Assembly (NCBI RefSeq): GCF_000759975.1
Contig: NZ_JNAM01000011.1
Coordinates: 310,001-374,000 of the forward strand
Origin: Prochlorococcus marinus str. MIT 9302
GTDB taxonomy: Bacteria > Cyanobacteriota > Cyanobacteriia > PCC-6307 > Cyanobiaceae
Length of the DNA: 64,000 nucleotides
Direction of reading: 5' to 3'
In this document: one piece after another, positions 47,453-64,000 of the stretch
How the letters are laid out: every line of letters starts with the position of its first letter
Position numbering within the stretch: position 1 is the stretch's first letter
Position numbers and translations under genes: made by a program
The notes under the pieces: model-generated
Databases searched by the model: none
The model's input: only the letters and a program-made list of their open reading frames with translations
What the model was told of the DNA's origin: nothing

Positions 47453-48215
47453 AATGGATAGTAAAAAGTGGAATGAGAAAATAAAAAATAATTTCAATGA
47501 TGCTGCATCTCGGTATTTAGTGCATTCAAATATTCAGAAATTTTTTGCAAAAAAGATTGTTCAATTTATCAAAGAAATAAATCCCAAAAAAAAAGGTGAA
47601 TGGATAGATCTAGGATCAGGACCAGGACTATTAGCAGATGAAATAGAAAAAAATTTTTCTTCCCAAAAAGTATCCAGAATTGATTTCAGCAAGAAAATGC
47701 TTCTTGAGAATAAATTATCTAGAAAAAAATTTTTATTGGATTTGAATAATGATTTACCTCCTGAAATAAATAACTGTTCTCTATTAACATCTAACTTTTG
47801 CATACATTGGTTAAATAACCCAGAAAAGATAATAAAAAATTGGTTTAGCAAATTAACACCTGGAGGTTTTTTAATCATTTCATATCCAACAAAAGATTGT
47901 TTTCCTGAATGGAAAGATACTTGTAAAAAAATTGATATTGAATATAGTGGTCTTAATTTCCTTTGCTCTAAAGAATTATTAAAAGATTTCAAATCAACTG
48001 AAATACATTATTCAGAACATTTTAATTATCTTGAAAATTTTGAAGATGTATATAAACTTTTTAGAAGCATTAAAAATGTAGGAGCACAATCAACAAATTG
48101 TAAACGCAAAACAGTGAAAGAGTTAAAAGAAATTCAAAAGTTTTGGCCAAAGAATTACAATAATACAGTGAACCTTTCATGGCAAATTGAGATTCAAATC
48201 ATAAAGAAATTATGA
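47445..48215 (+). CDS. bioC: Malonyl-ACP O-methyltransferase
   Basis: The 256-residue SAM methyltransferase has motif I WIDLGSGPGLLADEI (53-67), then FCIHWLNNPEKI and LTPGGFLIISYPT. It caps malonyl-ACP with a methyl group so that fatty acid synthesis can build pimelate. The start overlaps bioK by eight bases; an in-frame ATG three codons later, just after the bioK stop, is equally plausible. Confidence 0.88.
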   Translation: MIEMDSKKWNEKIKNNFNDAASRYLVHSNIQKFFAKKIVQFIKEINPKKKGEWIDLGSGPGLLADEIEKNFSSQKVSRIDFSKKMLLENKLSRKKFLLDLNNDLPPEINNCSLLTSNFCIHWLNNPEKIIKNWFSKLTPGGFLIISYPTKDCFPEWKDTCKKIDIEYSGLNFLCSKELLKDFKSTEIHYSEHFNYLENFEDVYKLFRSIKNVGAQSTNCKRKTVKELKEIQKFWPKNYNNTVNLSWQIEIQIIKKL

Positions 48216-48877
48216 GTAGTATAGATAGCATTTTCAAATTTATAATTTGTGGAACAGATACTGATATTGGGAAAACTTTAATAAGCTCTTTTTTCGTTAA
48301 AGGATTAAATTCCTTTTATTGGAAGCCTATTCAAAGTGGTATTGAATCGCAAACTGATAGTCAAACTGTTGAAAAACTTGCACAAGTAAGTAAAGAGAAA
48401 ATAATCAAAGAAGCTTATGTCTTTACAAAACCTCTTTCTCCTCATTGGGCTGCTGAAATAGATCAAAAAACTATTAACTTTGACAAGTTGAGATTGCCAA
48501 AAGTGCAAGGCTCACTAATTGTAGAAACTGCAGGTGGATTAATGGTTCCAATAACACGCAATTTTTTGCAAATAGATCAAATAAAACAATGGAATCTTCC
48601 AGTAGTACTTGTATGTAAGAGCTCACTTGGCACTCTTAACCATACCCTGCTTAGTATTGAGGCCTTAAAAAGAAGAAATATGAAGATTTTAGGTTTAGTA
48701 GTCAATGGCGAAAAACATCTAGATAATCCAAAAACTCTAGTTGATTTTAGTGGTATTCCGTTAATTGCTGAATTTCCTTACATCAAAAAAATGGACTCAA
48801 ATAATTTAGATATACTATGGAAAGAACTAGACATCAAGAATACGTTGATCTCACTATTAAACTCAAAAATAAGTTAA
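48212..48877 (+). CDS. bioD: Dethiobiotin synthetase
   Basis: The 221-residue ATPase carries the P-loop variant GTDTDIGKT (14-22), KPIQSG after it, and VETAGGLMVPITRN. It closes the ureido ring of dethiobiotin using CO2 and ATP. It overlaps bioC by four bases and abuts bioA (TAAATG), so translation is probably coupled along the operon. Confidence 0.92.
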   Translation: MSSIDSIFKFIICGTDTDIGKTLISSFFVKGLNSFYWKPIQSGIESQTDSQTVEKLAQVSKEKIIKEAYVFTKPLSPHWAAEIDQKTINFDKLRLPKVQGSLIVETAGGLMVPITRNFLQIDQIKQWNLPVVLVCKSSLGTLNHTLLSIEALKRRNMKILGLVVNGEKHLDNPKTLVDFSGIPLIAEFPYIKKMDSNNLDILWKELDIKNTLISLLNSKIS

Positions 48878-50179
48878 ATGAAATCTTTGGATTCAAAAAC
48901 TCCAAATCAAGATTGGCACCCAAATATTTGGCCACCTTTTACACAGATCAATAACAGCAAACCGCAAATAGAAGTAACTCATGGTAAAGATGCCCTCCTA
49001 TTTACTAAAGATCCTGAAAAAGAGCTAATAGATGCAATTAGTAGTTGGTGGGTAACTCTTCATGGTCATAGTAACGAATATATTGCGGATGCCATTTTCG
49101 ATCAATCAAAAAAACTTGAGCAAGTTATATTTGCTGATTTCTTACATCCACAGGCAAAAAAATTAGCGGAAAGACTTAGTGAATTAACAAAACTAGAAAG
49201 ATTATTCTTTTCTGACAACGGTTCTACTGCAGTGGAAGTCGCTTTAAAAATTGCCTTCCAATCATGGCAAAATAGAGGAGATACAAGAACTCAAATAGTA
49301 GCTTTTGATGGCGCCTATCATGGTGATACATTTGGAGCAATGGCTTTAGGTGAAAGAAATATTTTTAATGAGAATTTCGATAATCTAATGTTCCCAGTTA
49401 AGAGAGTCCCATGGCCTTCAACTTGGATTAATGATGAAAAAGTAGAAAAAAAAGAAAATGAGGCGATCCAAAAATTAGAAACTCTACTTAAAACTCCTAC
49501 AGTAGCAGTTATCCTTGAGCCACTTGTTCAAGGGGCAGGAGGAATGAATATGGTTAGGACACAGTTTATTAAAAAAGTTTCTGAAACCATAAAAAATAAT
49601 AATTCTTTGTTAATCGCTGATGAAGTATTAACTGGTTTTGGAAGATGTGGAAGCCTTTTTGCATTTCAAAAAGCAAAAATCGTTCCTGATTTAATAAGTA
49701 TTTCAAAAGGCTTAACTGGTGGATTTTTACCGATGGGAATTACTTTATGCAAAGAAGAAATTTTTCAATCCTTTATTGATGATTCCCCAAAAAAAACTTT
49801 TTGGCATGGACATAGTTTTACTGCTAATCCTTTAGGTTGTGCTGCGGCAAACGCTAGCCTTGATTTATTAGAAAAAGATCCTCAAAAATACCTTTCACTT
49901 GAAGAAAAACATTTATCTCATTTAATTAAATTTAGAACATTACCCAATATCAAAAAAATTAGAGTCTCTGGCACTATCGCAGCATTCGATTTAGATATAG
50001 GGAACAAAAAGGGCTACTTTAATAATATTGGGAAAGAAATAAAGAGTCGTGGGATGGAACATGGTTTATTCATTAGGCCACTCGGGAATGTTATTTACCT
50101 CTTGCCGCCTCTTTGTATAACCGATGATCAATTAGAAAAAAGTTATTGGATAATAAGGCAAATCTTAGACAATCTTTAG
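48878..50179 (+). CDS. bioA: Adenosylmethionine-8-amino-7-oxononanoate aminotransferase
   Basis: The 433-residue class III aminotransferase has Lys277 in SISKGLTGGFLPMG as PLP ligand, GSTAVEVALKIAFQ as phosphate site and LIADEVLTGFGRCG. It transfers the amino group of SAM to KAPA to form DAPA. It is last gene of the biotin operon and converges on the DUF3143 gene. Confidence 0.93.
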   Translation: MKSLDSKTPNQDWHPNIWPPFTQINNSKPQIEVTHGKDALLFTKDPEKELIDAISSWWVTLHGHSNEYIADAIFDQSKKLEQVIFADFLHPQAKKLAERLSELTKLERLFFSDNGSTAVEVALKIAFQSWQNRGDTRTQIVAFDGAYHGDTFGAMALGERNIFNENFDNLMFPVKRVPWPSTWINDEKVEKKENEAIQKLETLLKTPTVAVILEPLVQGAGGMNMVRTQFIKKVSETIKNNNSLLIADEVLTGFGRCGSLFAFQKAKIVPDLISISKGLTGGFLPMGITLCKEEIFQSFIDDSPKKTFWHGHSFTANPLGCAAANASLDLLEKDPQKYLSLEEKHLSHLIKFRTLPNIKKIRVSGTIAAFDLDIGNKKGYFNNIGKEIKSRGMEHGLFIRPLGNVIYLLPPLCITDDQLEKSYWIIRQILDNL

Positions 50180-50187
50180 ATTCAAAT

Positions 50188-50445
50188 TTAAGGTCCCTGC
50201 AGTATTGCATTCTCGACATCTTCTCTATTAATACAATATGAAAATAGCCTTCTAGTTTCTTCTTCCTCACTTTTCCAGATAACACTTAAATCTTCTTGTT
50301 CAAAGATAATCGTTGCATTCCAATTAGAAAGTAAAAGATACCATTTAGATGGATCATTAATATCCTTAACAGCACCTAAATCAGTTAGCCACAATTCCAA
50401 TGATTTAAGTGAATGTTGATTGATAGGTTTTTTAGAGAGATTCAC
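50188..50445 (-). CDS. DUF3143 family protein
   Basis: The 85-residue product matches cyanobacterial DUF3143: SLKSLELWLTDLGAVKDIND, then PSKWYLLLSNWNATIIFEQE, with C-terminal LFSYCINREDVENAILQGP. It is soluble. It follows the J-domain gene by 16 bases, so the two are probably one operon. The function is unknown. Confidence 0.82.
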   Translation of the reverse strand: MNLSKKPINQHSLKSLELWLTDLGAVKDINDPSKWYLLLSNWNATIIFEQEDLSVIWKSEEEETRRLFSYCINREDVENAILQGP

Positions 50446-50461
50446 AGACTTTTTTAAATAA

Positions 50462-50902
50462 TCATTTTATTAACCAGATGGGCAATGTATCTAATTCTTT
50501 GCCAGTAAATGATGCAATAAAAATTGAACAAATCAAACTAATAGAAATAATAATAACTAAAAGAAATAATGAAAACAATTCCCCATTTGAAAAAGGTCTT
50601 CTATTACCTAATAAATTTTGATTATTAGAATCGATTATTAAATTATTTAAAACGTAAGTATTATTTTTATTTCTAGATTTTTCCTTTAGTTTGTCATCGT
50701 ATATTTTCCTCAAATTACTATTATTTAAATTTTCATAAGCTTCTAAAACTTCTTGGAATTTACTTTTCGCATCGTCTATCTCTAGAGAAGTTGTATCAGG
50801 ATGCAACTCAATGGAAAGTTTACAAAATGCCTTTCTTAATTCATAATTTGAAGCATTTTCATTTACACCTAAAATTTTGTAATAAGAAATTTCCCCTTTC
50901 AA
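50462..50902 (-). CDS. Membrane-anchored J-domain protein
   Basis: The 146-residue product has an N-terminal J domain (5-68): YKILGVNENASNYELRKAFC with the catalytic tripeptide in ELHPDTTS (a normal HPD) that stimulates Hsp70. A linker rich in Asn and Lys follows, then one membrane helix at about 112-133 (FSLFLLVIIISISLICSIFI). There are no DnaJ zinc fingers, so it is a specialised J-protein that could recruit a DnaK homologue to a membrane. Confidence 0.85.
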   Translation of the reverse strand: MKGEISYYKILGVNENASNYELRKAFCKLSIELHPDTTSLEIDDAKSKFQEVLEAYENLNNSNLRKIYDDKLKEKSRNKNNTYVLNNLIIDSNNQNLLGNRRPFSNGELFSLFLLVIIISISLICSIFIASFTGKELDTLPIWLIK

Positions 50903-50993
50903 AATAATCTTTTTATTAATATTGTAATTCTAATAAATTTTTACTAAATAGAATGTATTTAATGAATAGTAAAAAATTTATATTTATAACTAA

Positions 50994-51707
50994 ATGAAAA
51001 AACAAAACATTCCGAAGGAAATTTTTGCCTTAATAACTGAAGAAGAAATAATTATGTTTCAAGAATTACAAATTAAAATTAAAGAATTAAATAATAAAAC
51101 TAATCTAACGAGATTAATTAATGGGGATGATTATTGGGTATCTCAAGTTTTTGACAGCATTTGGCCATTTAAAAGTTTCCCGAATATTAATTTTGATAAT
51201 CAAAAATTTTTAGATATTGGATCTGGCTGTGGCTTCCCTGGTTTAGCTTATGCAATAACTCATCCTTCTTCAGAAATATACCTGATTGATTCTTCCAAAA
51301 AGAAAACAGATGCATTAAAAATCCTAATTAAAGAGATCAATTTTCAAAACAATATCCATGTCATTAATGATCGCATTGAAAACTTAGCCCATCAATCTTC
51401 AATGAGAAATAGCTTTAATATAGCTACTACTAGAGCGGTGAGTAATCCATCAACAGTTTCAGAATATATACTACCAATGCTAAAAAAAGAAGGATTAGGA
51501 GTTTTATATTGTGGGAAATGGAATGATGAAGAAAGTAAAAATCTGGATAAAACTTTAGAAATTTTAGAAGGAAAATTTAAATATCAAAAGAAGATTTTAT
51601 TACCAAGAAGTAAAGGTACCCGAAATATTATTCTTATTCAACCAAACAATTTTTGCCCAAAAGTTTTCCCAAGAAAAGTTGGCAAACCTGAGAAAAACCC
51701 ATTATGA
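50994..51707 (+). CDS. rsmG: 16S rRNA 7-methylguanosine methyltransferase RsmG
   Basis: The 237-residue methyltransferase has SAM motif FLDIGSGCGFPGLAYA (about 72-87) and IYLIDSSKKKTDALK, then TTRAVSNPSTVSEY typical of RsmG/GidB. It methylates G527 (E. coli numbering) in the 16S rRNA decoding region. It is divergent from the J-domain gene and three bases from the convergent aldo/keto reductase. Confidence 0.9.
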   Translation: MKKQNIPKEIFALITEEEIIMFQELQIKIKELNNKTNLTRLINGDDYWVSQVFDSIWPFKSFPNINFDNQKFLDIGSGCGFPGLAYAITHPSSEIYLIDSSKKKTDALKILIKEINFQNNIHVINDRIENLAHQSSMRNSFNIATTRAVSNPSTVSEYILPMLKKEGLGVLYCGKWNDEESKNLDKTLEILEGKFKYQKKILLPRSKGTRNIILIQPNNFCPKVFPRKVGKPEKNPL

Positions 51708-51709
51708 AA

Positions 51710-52903
51710 TTATTTGTTTGATAATCTTTTAGCAACATTATCTCCAAACTTTTCTTTTAAAGTTCTCAATTTATGTATAACTTTTTTTGGATTTATATGG
51801 CCCTCTAAAACTTTCATTAATTGTCCTTCAGAAACATCCACATCAAGTAAATTAGCATTAGATCCAGGGAACCAGTGACTTCCATTACCAAGTAATTGAT
51901 ATCTAGCTTTTGCAAATCCTTCCATATCCAACCAATCAATTAAATTTGAAAGCCAGAGCAGAATAGGAATATTAATATTTCCTGGCGTATATTCCCAACT
52001 TGGTAAATTTCTATTCCAATTTTGATACCACTCTAAACCTAAAGTATTAATTGATTCCTGCTTTAATCTTTTTATTATCTTTGGAAGATACTGCTCAGCT
52101 TCTGATAATAAAGAAACAGCTTTTAAATGCAAATCAAAATCTGTCGCTTTTGCAATTCCCACACTAAGAGTATGGACGTTTTTGTTTCTTAAGCAAAAAA
52201 GATCATTAAAAACTATAGGATGAAGTGGACTACAAAGCTCCAACATTTTTGTTGAGGGAGTATGAAGATGTCCCCCTTTATCAGTGGGACTTATTATAAA
52301 AACCCCAAGGTCATACTTATTGGCTAAGTTAATAACCTTGGTATTTTCTTGATTGATGAAATACCAGTGCAAATTTACATAATCAAAAAAGTTTGTTGAT
52401 ATGGCCTTCTCAATGAGGGAAGATTTTCCATGGGTCGAAAATCCAATAGATCCAATTAAATTTTCTTTTTGCAAATTCCTCAAAATGTCAATACAACCTC
52501 CATCTCTAACAGCCTGATGTAAATGTTCAGATGTATTAATGCCATGAATTGCTAGCAAATCAATTTTTTTAACATTCAATTTTTCAATACTTGTCATAAC
52601 ATCTCTCTCAAAGATTTTTGGATCACTATTAGGAGGAATCTTTGTTTGAATAATGTTTGGGATTTTTTTAGTATTTTTAAAACCCACTCCTAATTGCACT
52701 TCAGAAGTTCCATAGTACTTAGCAGTTTCTATATGAGTTAAGCCATATTTATTTGCGAGATTTAATATATTTTCTACTTTTTTTTGTTCTTGATATGAAA
52801 TCTCAGAAATATCTAATTGATCCCAACTTTTTTGAAATCTCATACCACCCAAAGACAAAATAGGAATCTTTAAATTGGTTCGGCCAAATCTACGATATTG
52901 CAT
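51710..52903 (-). CDS. Aldo/keto reductase family oxidoreductase
   Basis: The 397-residue protein has an aldo/keto reductase barrel: QYRRFGRTNLKIPILSLGGM at the start, HIETAKYYGTSEVQLG with the catalytic Asp replaced by Glu-Thr-Ala (D of the usual D-T-A is E), and KIDLLAIHGI. The C-terminal 100 residues are an extra domain without ferredoxin-type cysteines. The replacement at the catalytic Asp position is notable. It lies nine bases after a ferredoxin gene in the same operon. Confidence 0.8.
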   Translation of the reverse strand: MQYRRFGRTNLKIPILSLGGMRFQKSWDQLDISEISYQEQKKVENILNLANKYGLTHIETAKYYGTSEVQLGVGFKNTKKIPNIIQTKIPPNSDPKIFERDVMTSIEKLNVKKIDLLAIHGINTSEHLHQAVRDGGCIDILRNLQKENLIGSIGFSTHGKSSLIEKAISTNFFDYVNLHWYFINQENTKVINLANKYDLGVFIISPTDKGGHLHTPSTKMLELCSPLHPIVFNDLFCLRNKNVHTLSVGIAKATDFDLHLKAVSLLSEAEQYLPKIIKRLKQESINTLGLEWYQNWNRNLPSWEYTPGNINIPILLWLSNLIDWLDMEGFAKARYQLLGNGSHWFPGSNANLLDVDVSEGQLMKVLEGHINPKKVIHKLRTLKEKFGDNVAKRLSNK

Positions 52904-52912
52904 ATTTTGAAA

Positions 52913-53272
52913 TTAATGCTTATTCATTCTTGGCGGTTTTCCAAATGTTTGGAACATATCCCTATCGAGACTATTTTCTAAATCATCCAATTCTTCAAAC
53001 TTGACCCATTGAATACAATCAACAGGACAGGTATCTATAGCTTCTTGTATAAGATCAACACTATCTCCATCTTGTCTCATAGCTCTACTTCTGCCATGAA
53101 ATTCATCAACTATGAAAGTGTTTGAAGCTACGTGTACACAGTATTTACAACCAATACATTTAGACTCATCAACCCATACAGCTTTCTCAGCTAATTGACC
53201 ACCTAATACAGGCTCCAAGCCAGTAAATTCATTATTAACTTCAACATTATCGAATGGATCGGCAGAATCCAT
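52913..53272 (-). CDS. 4Fe-4S ferredoxin
   Basis: The 119-residue product has one bacterial-type cluster site, CIGCKYC (about 40-46) plus CPVDC (about 82-86), the pattern of the single-cluster ferredoxins common in cyanobacteria. The N-terminal 35 residues are acidic. It sits between an aldo/keto reductase and ycf35, suggesting electron supply to one of the operon partners (inference). Confidence 0.88.
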   Translation of the reverse strand: MDSADPFDNVEVNNEFTGLEPVLGGQLAEKAVWVDESKCIGCKYCVHVASNTFIVDEFHGRSRAMRQDGDSVDLIQEAIDTCPVDCIQWVKFEELDDLENSLDRDMFQTFGKPPRMNKH

Positions 53273-53281
53273 ATTGAAATA

Positions 53282-53674
53282 TTAGTTATCCCACTTGGTT
53301 AAAACCAATTCAATAGATCCATCATTTTTGTTTTTTTCCTCCACAATTTGATAACCATCTTCTTTTGTTTTGGAAATAATTGTTTGATAAGCATACATTT
53401 GAGTAACTTTAGAAATAAATCTCTCTACTGGGAGCTCAAATTTCCATAAATCAAGATCAGTAACTAACTCATATGCATTTGAATTATTGTCCCATTTAAA
53501 TCCGACTTTGGTTTCGCCAGGTAAATTCATACTTATATCTACAGCTGTAAACTTACCTCTGTAGCCTTTAACAAAATTTTCTTCTTGATTGATAATATAA
53601 CCTAGGTTATTTAAGGCCTTAATTAATGGCTCAGATTCTCTGAGCTGAGTTTTAATCTTACTAAAATGTGACAT
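53282..53674 (-). CDS. ycf35: Ycf35 / DUF1257 protein
   Basis: The 130-residue product matches Ycf35: MSHFSKIKTQLRESEPLIKA, the FKWDNNSNAYELVTDLDLWK centre and FISKVTQMYAYQTIISKTKE. It is conserved across cyanobacteria and red-lineage plastids. Function is unresolved. The start overlaps the DUF2997 stop by 14 bases, so the two are tightly coupled. Confidence 0.88.
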   Translation of the reverse strand: MSHFSKIKTQLRESEPLIKALNNLGYIINQEENFVKGYRGKFTAVDISMNLPGETKVGFKWDNNSNAYELVTDLDLWKFELPVERFISKVTQMYAYQTIISKTKEDGYQIVEEKNKNDGSIELVLTKWDN

Positions 53675-53876
53675 TAGATTCGTTATTTAATTGTTTTAAG
53701 TTTTCATTTTGGTTAGAGATGAAAGCATCAGATGTTTTATTCTTAACTGTTACTTTACCAAGAGCATCTTCGAGATTTTTTGTAGCTTCATTGCATGAAT
53801 TTCCAGTAAATCCCTCGACAGTCTCTTCAACTCTTCCGTCTTGATGAATTTTGAATCTCAATGTTTTTTGAGGCAT
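53661..53876 (-). CDS. DUF2997 family protein
   Basis: A 71-residue product from the ATG at 53876 (MPQKTLRFKIHQDGRVEETV), chosen over an in-frame TTG three codons upstream. The DUF2997 core is VEGFTGNSCNEATKNLEDALG with its conserved cysteine. DUF2997 and Ycf35 are usually neighbours in cyanobacteria, and here they overlap. The role is unknown; it is first gene of the four-gene minus-strand set. Confidence 0.85.
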   Translation of the reverse strand: MPQKTLRFKIHQDGRVEETVEGFTGNSCNEATKNLEDALGKVTVKNKTSDAFISNQNENLKQLNNESNVTF

Positions 53877-54025
53877 TAAATTCAAGTACTGAGTACTTTT
53901 AATTTATATACGATAACGAAATTTTTTTGTTTCTGTTGACACAAGTTAATTAATTTTAATTTTTATATTGAATATCTGATAATTTAATTTTTATGATGAC
54001 GTTCTAGTTTAAAAAATTAAGATAT

Positions 54026-54793
54026 TTAATTATAAAAACCTTGCATGCCCATTGAATCCAGTGCAGTTTTTGCTTCTTCCATAACGGATGGTTCTTTATC
54101 GAAAAGCGCTATCTTGGTACATTCATCAACGAAACTTTCTTGAAATATATTGTTTAATTTTTCATACAACCTACACAATGACCAAATGCAATTACTTCTT
54201 ACACCTGATTCATTATCTATCTTCAAACTTATTAAAAGCTGTTCTGCTGCTAATTGAGCGTTTTCCATAGAAACGTTGCCAATTTCAGCCAAAGAACTAG
54301 ATGACCATAACCTTACTGCAGCTACATCATTCTTCAAAGCATTTATTAATGGCTCCAAAACAATTTGGTTATCATAATTAGCTAAGCTCCATGCAGTCGC
54401 TCTTCTCACATAAGCATTATCATCAGTTTTCAAAAGACTGACAAGTTTCTGGACTGCGCTAGGACATGGATTACGACCTAAAGCATATACTGCACTCATT
54501 CTCTCAACAGGACAAGGTTGATCTAGTAAGGGTAACAAGAGTGGGAAACATCTTTGATCTCTATATTCACAAAATATTCTTAAGCCCTGTATTCTTTCTT
54601 CTCTGTCACCTTCTAGCATTTTTAAAGCTTCATTGCACTCTTGGGTTACATTTAAACTTTTTGAAAAAGAATCTTCATCAATTTGCTCAAGAGGATCTAT
54701 TTCAATCTCTAAAGCCAATTCTCTGGCCAATATATCTGGATCAACTGCGATTTCAGCTAAGCTCTCTTTATTAGGATCCTTGTTTTTAGTCAT
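54026..54793 (-). CDS. HEAT-repeat protein (PBS-lyase-like)
   Basis: The 255-residue product has a polar N-terminus (1-60) followed by five or so HEAT-like helical repeats: MSAVYALGRNPCPSAVQKLV, YVRRATAWSLANYDNQIVLE, VRLWSSSSLAEIGNVS and SNCIWSLCRLYEKL. Such repeats occur in phycobilin lyases (CpcE type), but high-light Prochlorococcus has almost no phycobilisome, so a scaffold role is as likely. Confidence 0.82.
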   Translation of the reverse strand: MTKNKDPNKESLAEIAVDPDILARELALEIEIDPLEQIDEDSFSKSLNVTQECNEALKMLEGDREERIQGLRIFCEYRDQRCFPLLLPLLDQPCPVERMSAVYALGRNPCPSAVQKLVSLLKTDDNAYVRRATAWSLANYDNQIVLEPLINALKNDVAAVRLWSSSSLAEIGNVSMENAQLAAEQLLISLKIDNESGVRSNCIWSLCRLYEKLNNIFQESFVDECTKIALFDKEPSVMEEAKTALDSMGMQGFYN

Positions 54794-54811
54794 TTTTAAA
54801 CACTAAAAATA

Positions 54812-54937
54812 TTAATTCATGGGGGCAGGTGACATCATATCTCCTGGCAACCAAATTCTTGCATTAACTGCAAAAAAGGCAATCCCAAAAAGTGCGATGA
54901 TAGCGAAAGGTAAAATTTTTGTCTTAATGAAGCCCAA
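54812..54937 (-). CDS. Small single-pass membrane protein, 41 residues
   Basis: A TTG start at 54937 gives MGFIKTKILPFAIIALFGIA, continuing FFAVNARIWLPGDMMSPAPMN. One membrane helix (about 8-26) is followed by a short soluble tail. An in-frame stop two codons before the TTG fixes the start; no ATG is available. The size and topology resemble small photosystem or Ndh subunits, but no signature of a named one is seen. Confidence 0.6.
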   Translation of the reverse strand: MGFIKTKILPFAIIALFGIAFFAVNARIWLPGDMMSPAPMN

Positions 54938-55006
54938 CTTTTAAATATGAATTAAGTCAATAATAACCTGTTTAAGAGACTTTTAAAAAATTATTTTTAG
55001 ATAATA

Positions 55007-56065
<1,059 letters not shown>

Positions 56066-56082
56066 TTAGTTCAAAACCAATG

Positions 56083-56238
<156 letters not shown>

Positions 56239-56289
56239 TTACAAATTAAAGAATTAATTATAAGGAATAAAAATGATAATAGAAAATAT

Positions 56290-60417
<4,128 letters not shown>

Positions 60418-60424
60418 TTAAAGA

Positions 60425-64000
<3,576 letters not shown>

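Overview
The window is about 31% GC (estimated by eye) and very gene-dense. It looks like a high-light-adapted Prochlorococcus, or a very close picocyanobacterial relative. Supporting features are the split RNA polymerase beta' subunit (rpoC1 plus rpoC2), the cyanobacterial ATP synthase with a separate b' subunit and a gamma-subunit insertion, a single-helix high-light-inducible protein, Ycf35, Ycf65/PSRP-3, several cyanobacteria-only DUF families, and the biotin cluster with a bioK-like esterase. Taxonomy is inferred from gene content; no rRNA is present.

Bases 1 to about 10,050 are an accessory island. It has long gene-poor stretches, small secreted or cysteine-containing proteins, an orphan ribbon-helix-helix protein, a 2OG-Fe(II) oxygenase, a His/Met-rich porin divergent from two DUF3721 proteins (one carrying decapeptide repeats), and a set of about 50-residue proteins with unusually strong AGGAGG ribosome binding sites. 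The island is built from repeats. The leader and first codons of an EVE-domain gene occur three times (about 1.1, 6.8 and 9.9-10.1 kb), and only the copy at the core boundary is attached to a complete gene. Shorter repeats include a 27-base signal-peptide start, a hairpin-ATG leader, and several 11-bp tandem duplications. I read this as serial insertion next to the EVE gene; no integrase is visible.

From 10,050 onward the gene order looks like core genome. DUF2811, DUF1818, rpoZ, an Hsp70-like gene, pyrR, gpmI, secG and groESL come first. The ATP synthase beta/epsilon operon (atpD-atpC) follows, then PSRP-3, pepP, a CNNM-type transporter, a GTPase, nadD and nadE. DUF3326 and a 2Fe-2S ferredoxin precede the eight-gene ATP synthase operon (atpI-atpB-atpE-atpG'-atpF-atpH-atpA-atpG).

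The next block is ftsW, ccdA-ccs1, queF, glnB (PII), a TlyA-type methyltransferase, purB, fumC, a Ski2-like helicase and a complete biotin cluster (bioF-bioK-bioC-bioD-bioA). After these come a J-domain protein, rsmG, an aldo/keto reductase, a ferredoxin, Ycf35, DUF2997, a HEAT-repeat protein, rlmN, hli, rpoC2, rpoC1 and the 3' part of rpoB, which runs off the window.

Several very small genes were found by direct reading: 5945-6109, 7147-7308, 7544-7705, 8179-8289, 8562-8702, 20694-20852, 54812-54937 and 56083-56235. No rRNA, convincing tRNA or CRISPR array was seen. The most interesting parts are the EVE-leader repeats with their embedded MDNKFI mini-ORF, the porin/DUF3721 cluster, and two structured-RNA candidates at 8851-8896 and 9606-9670.
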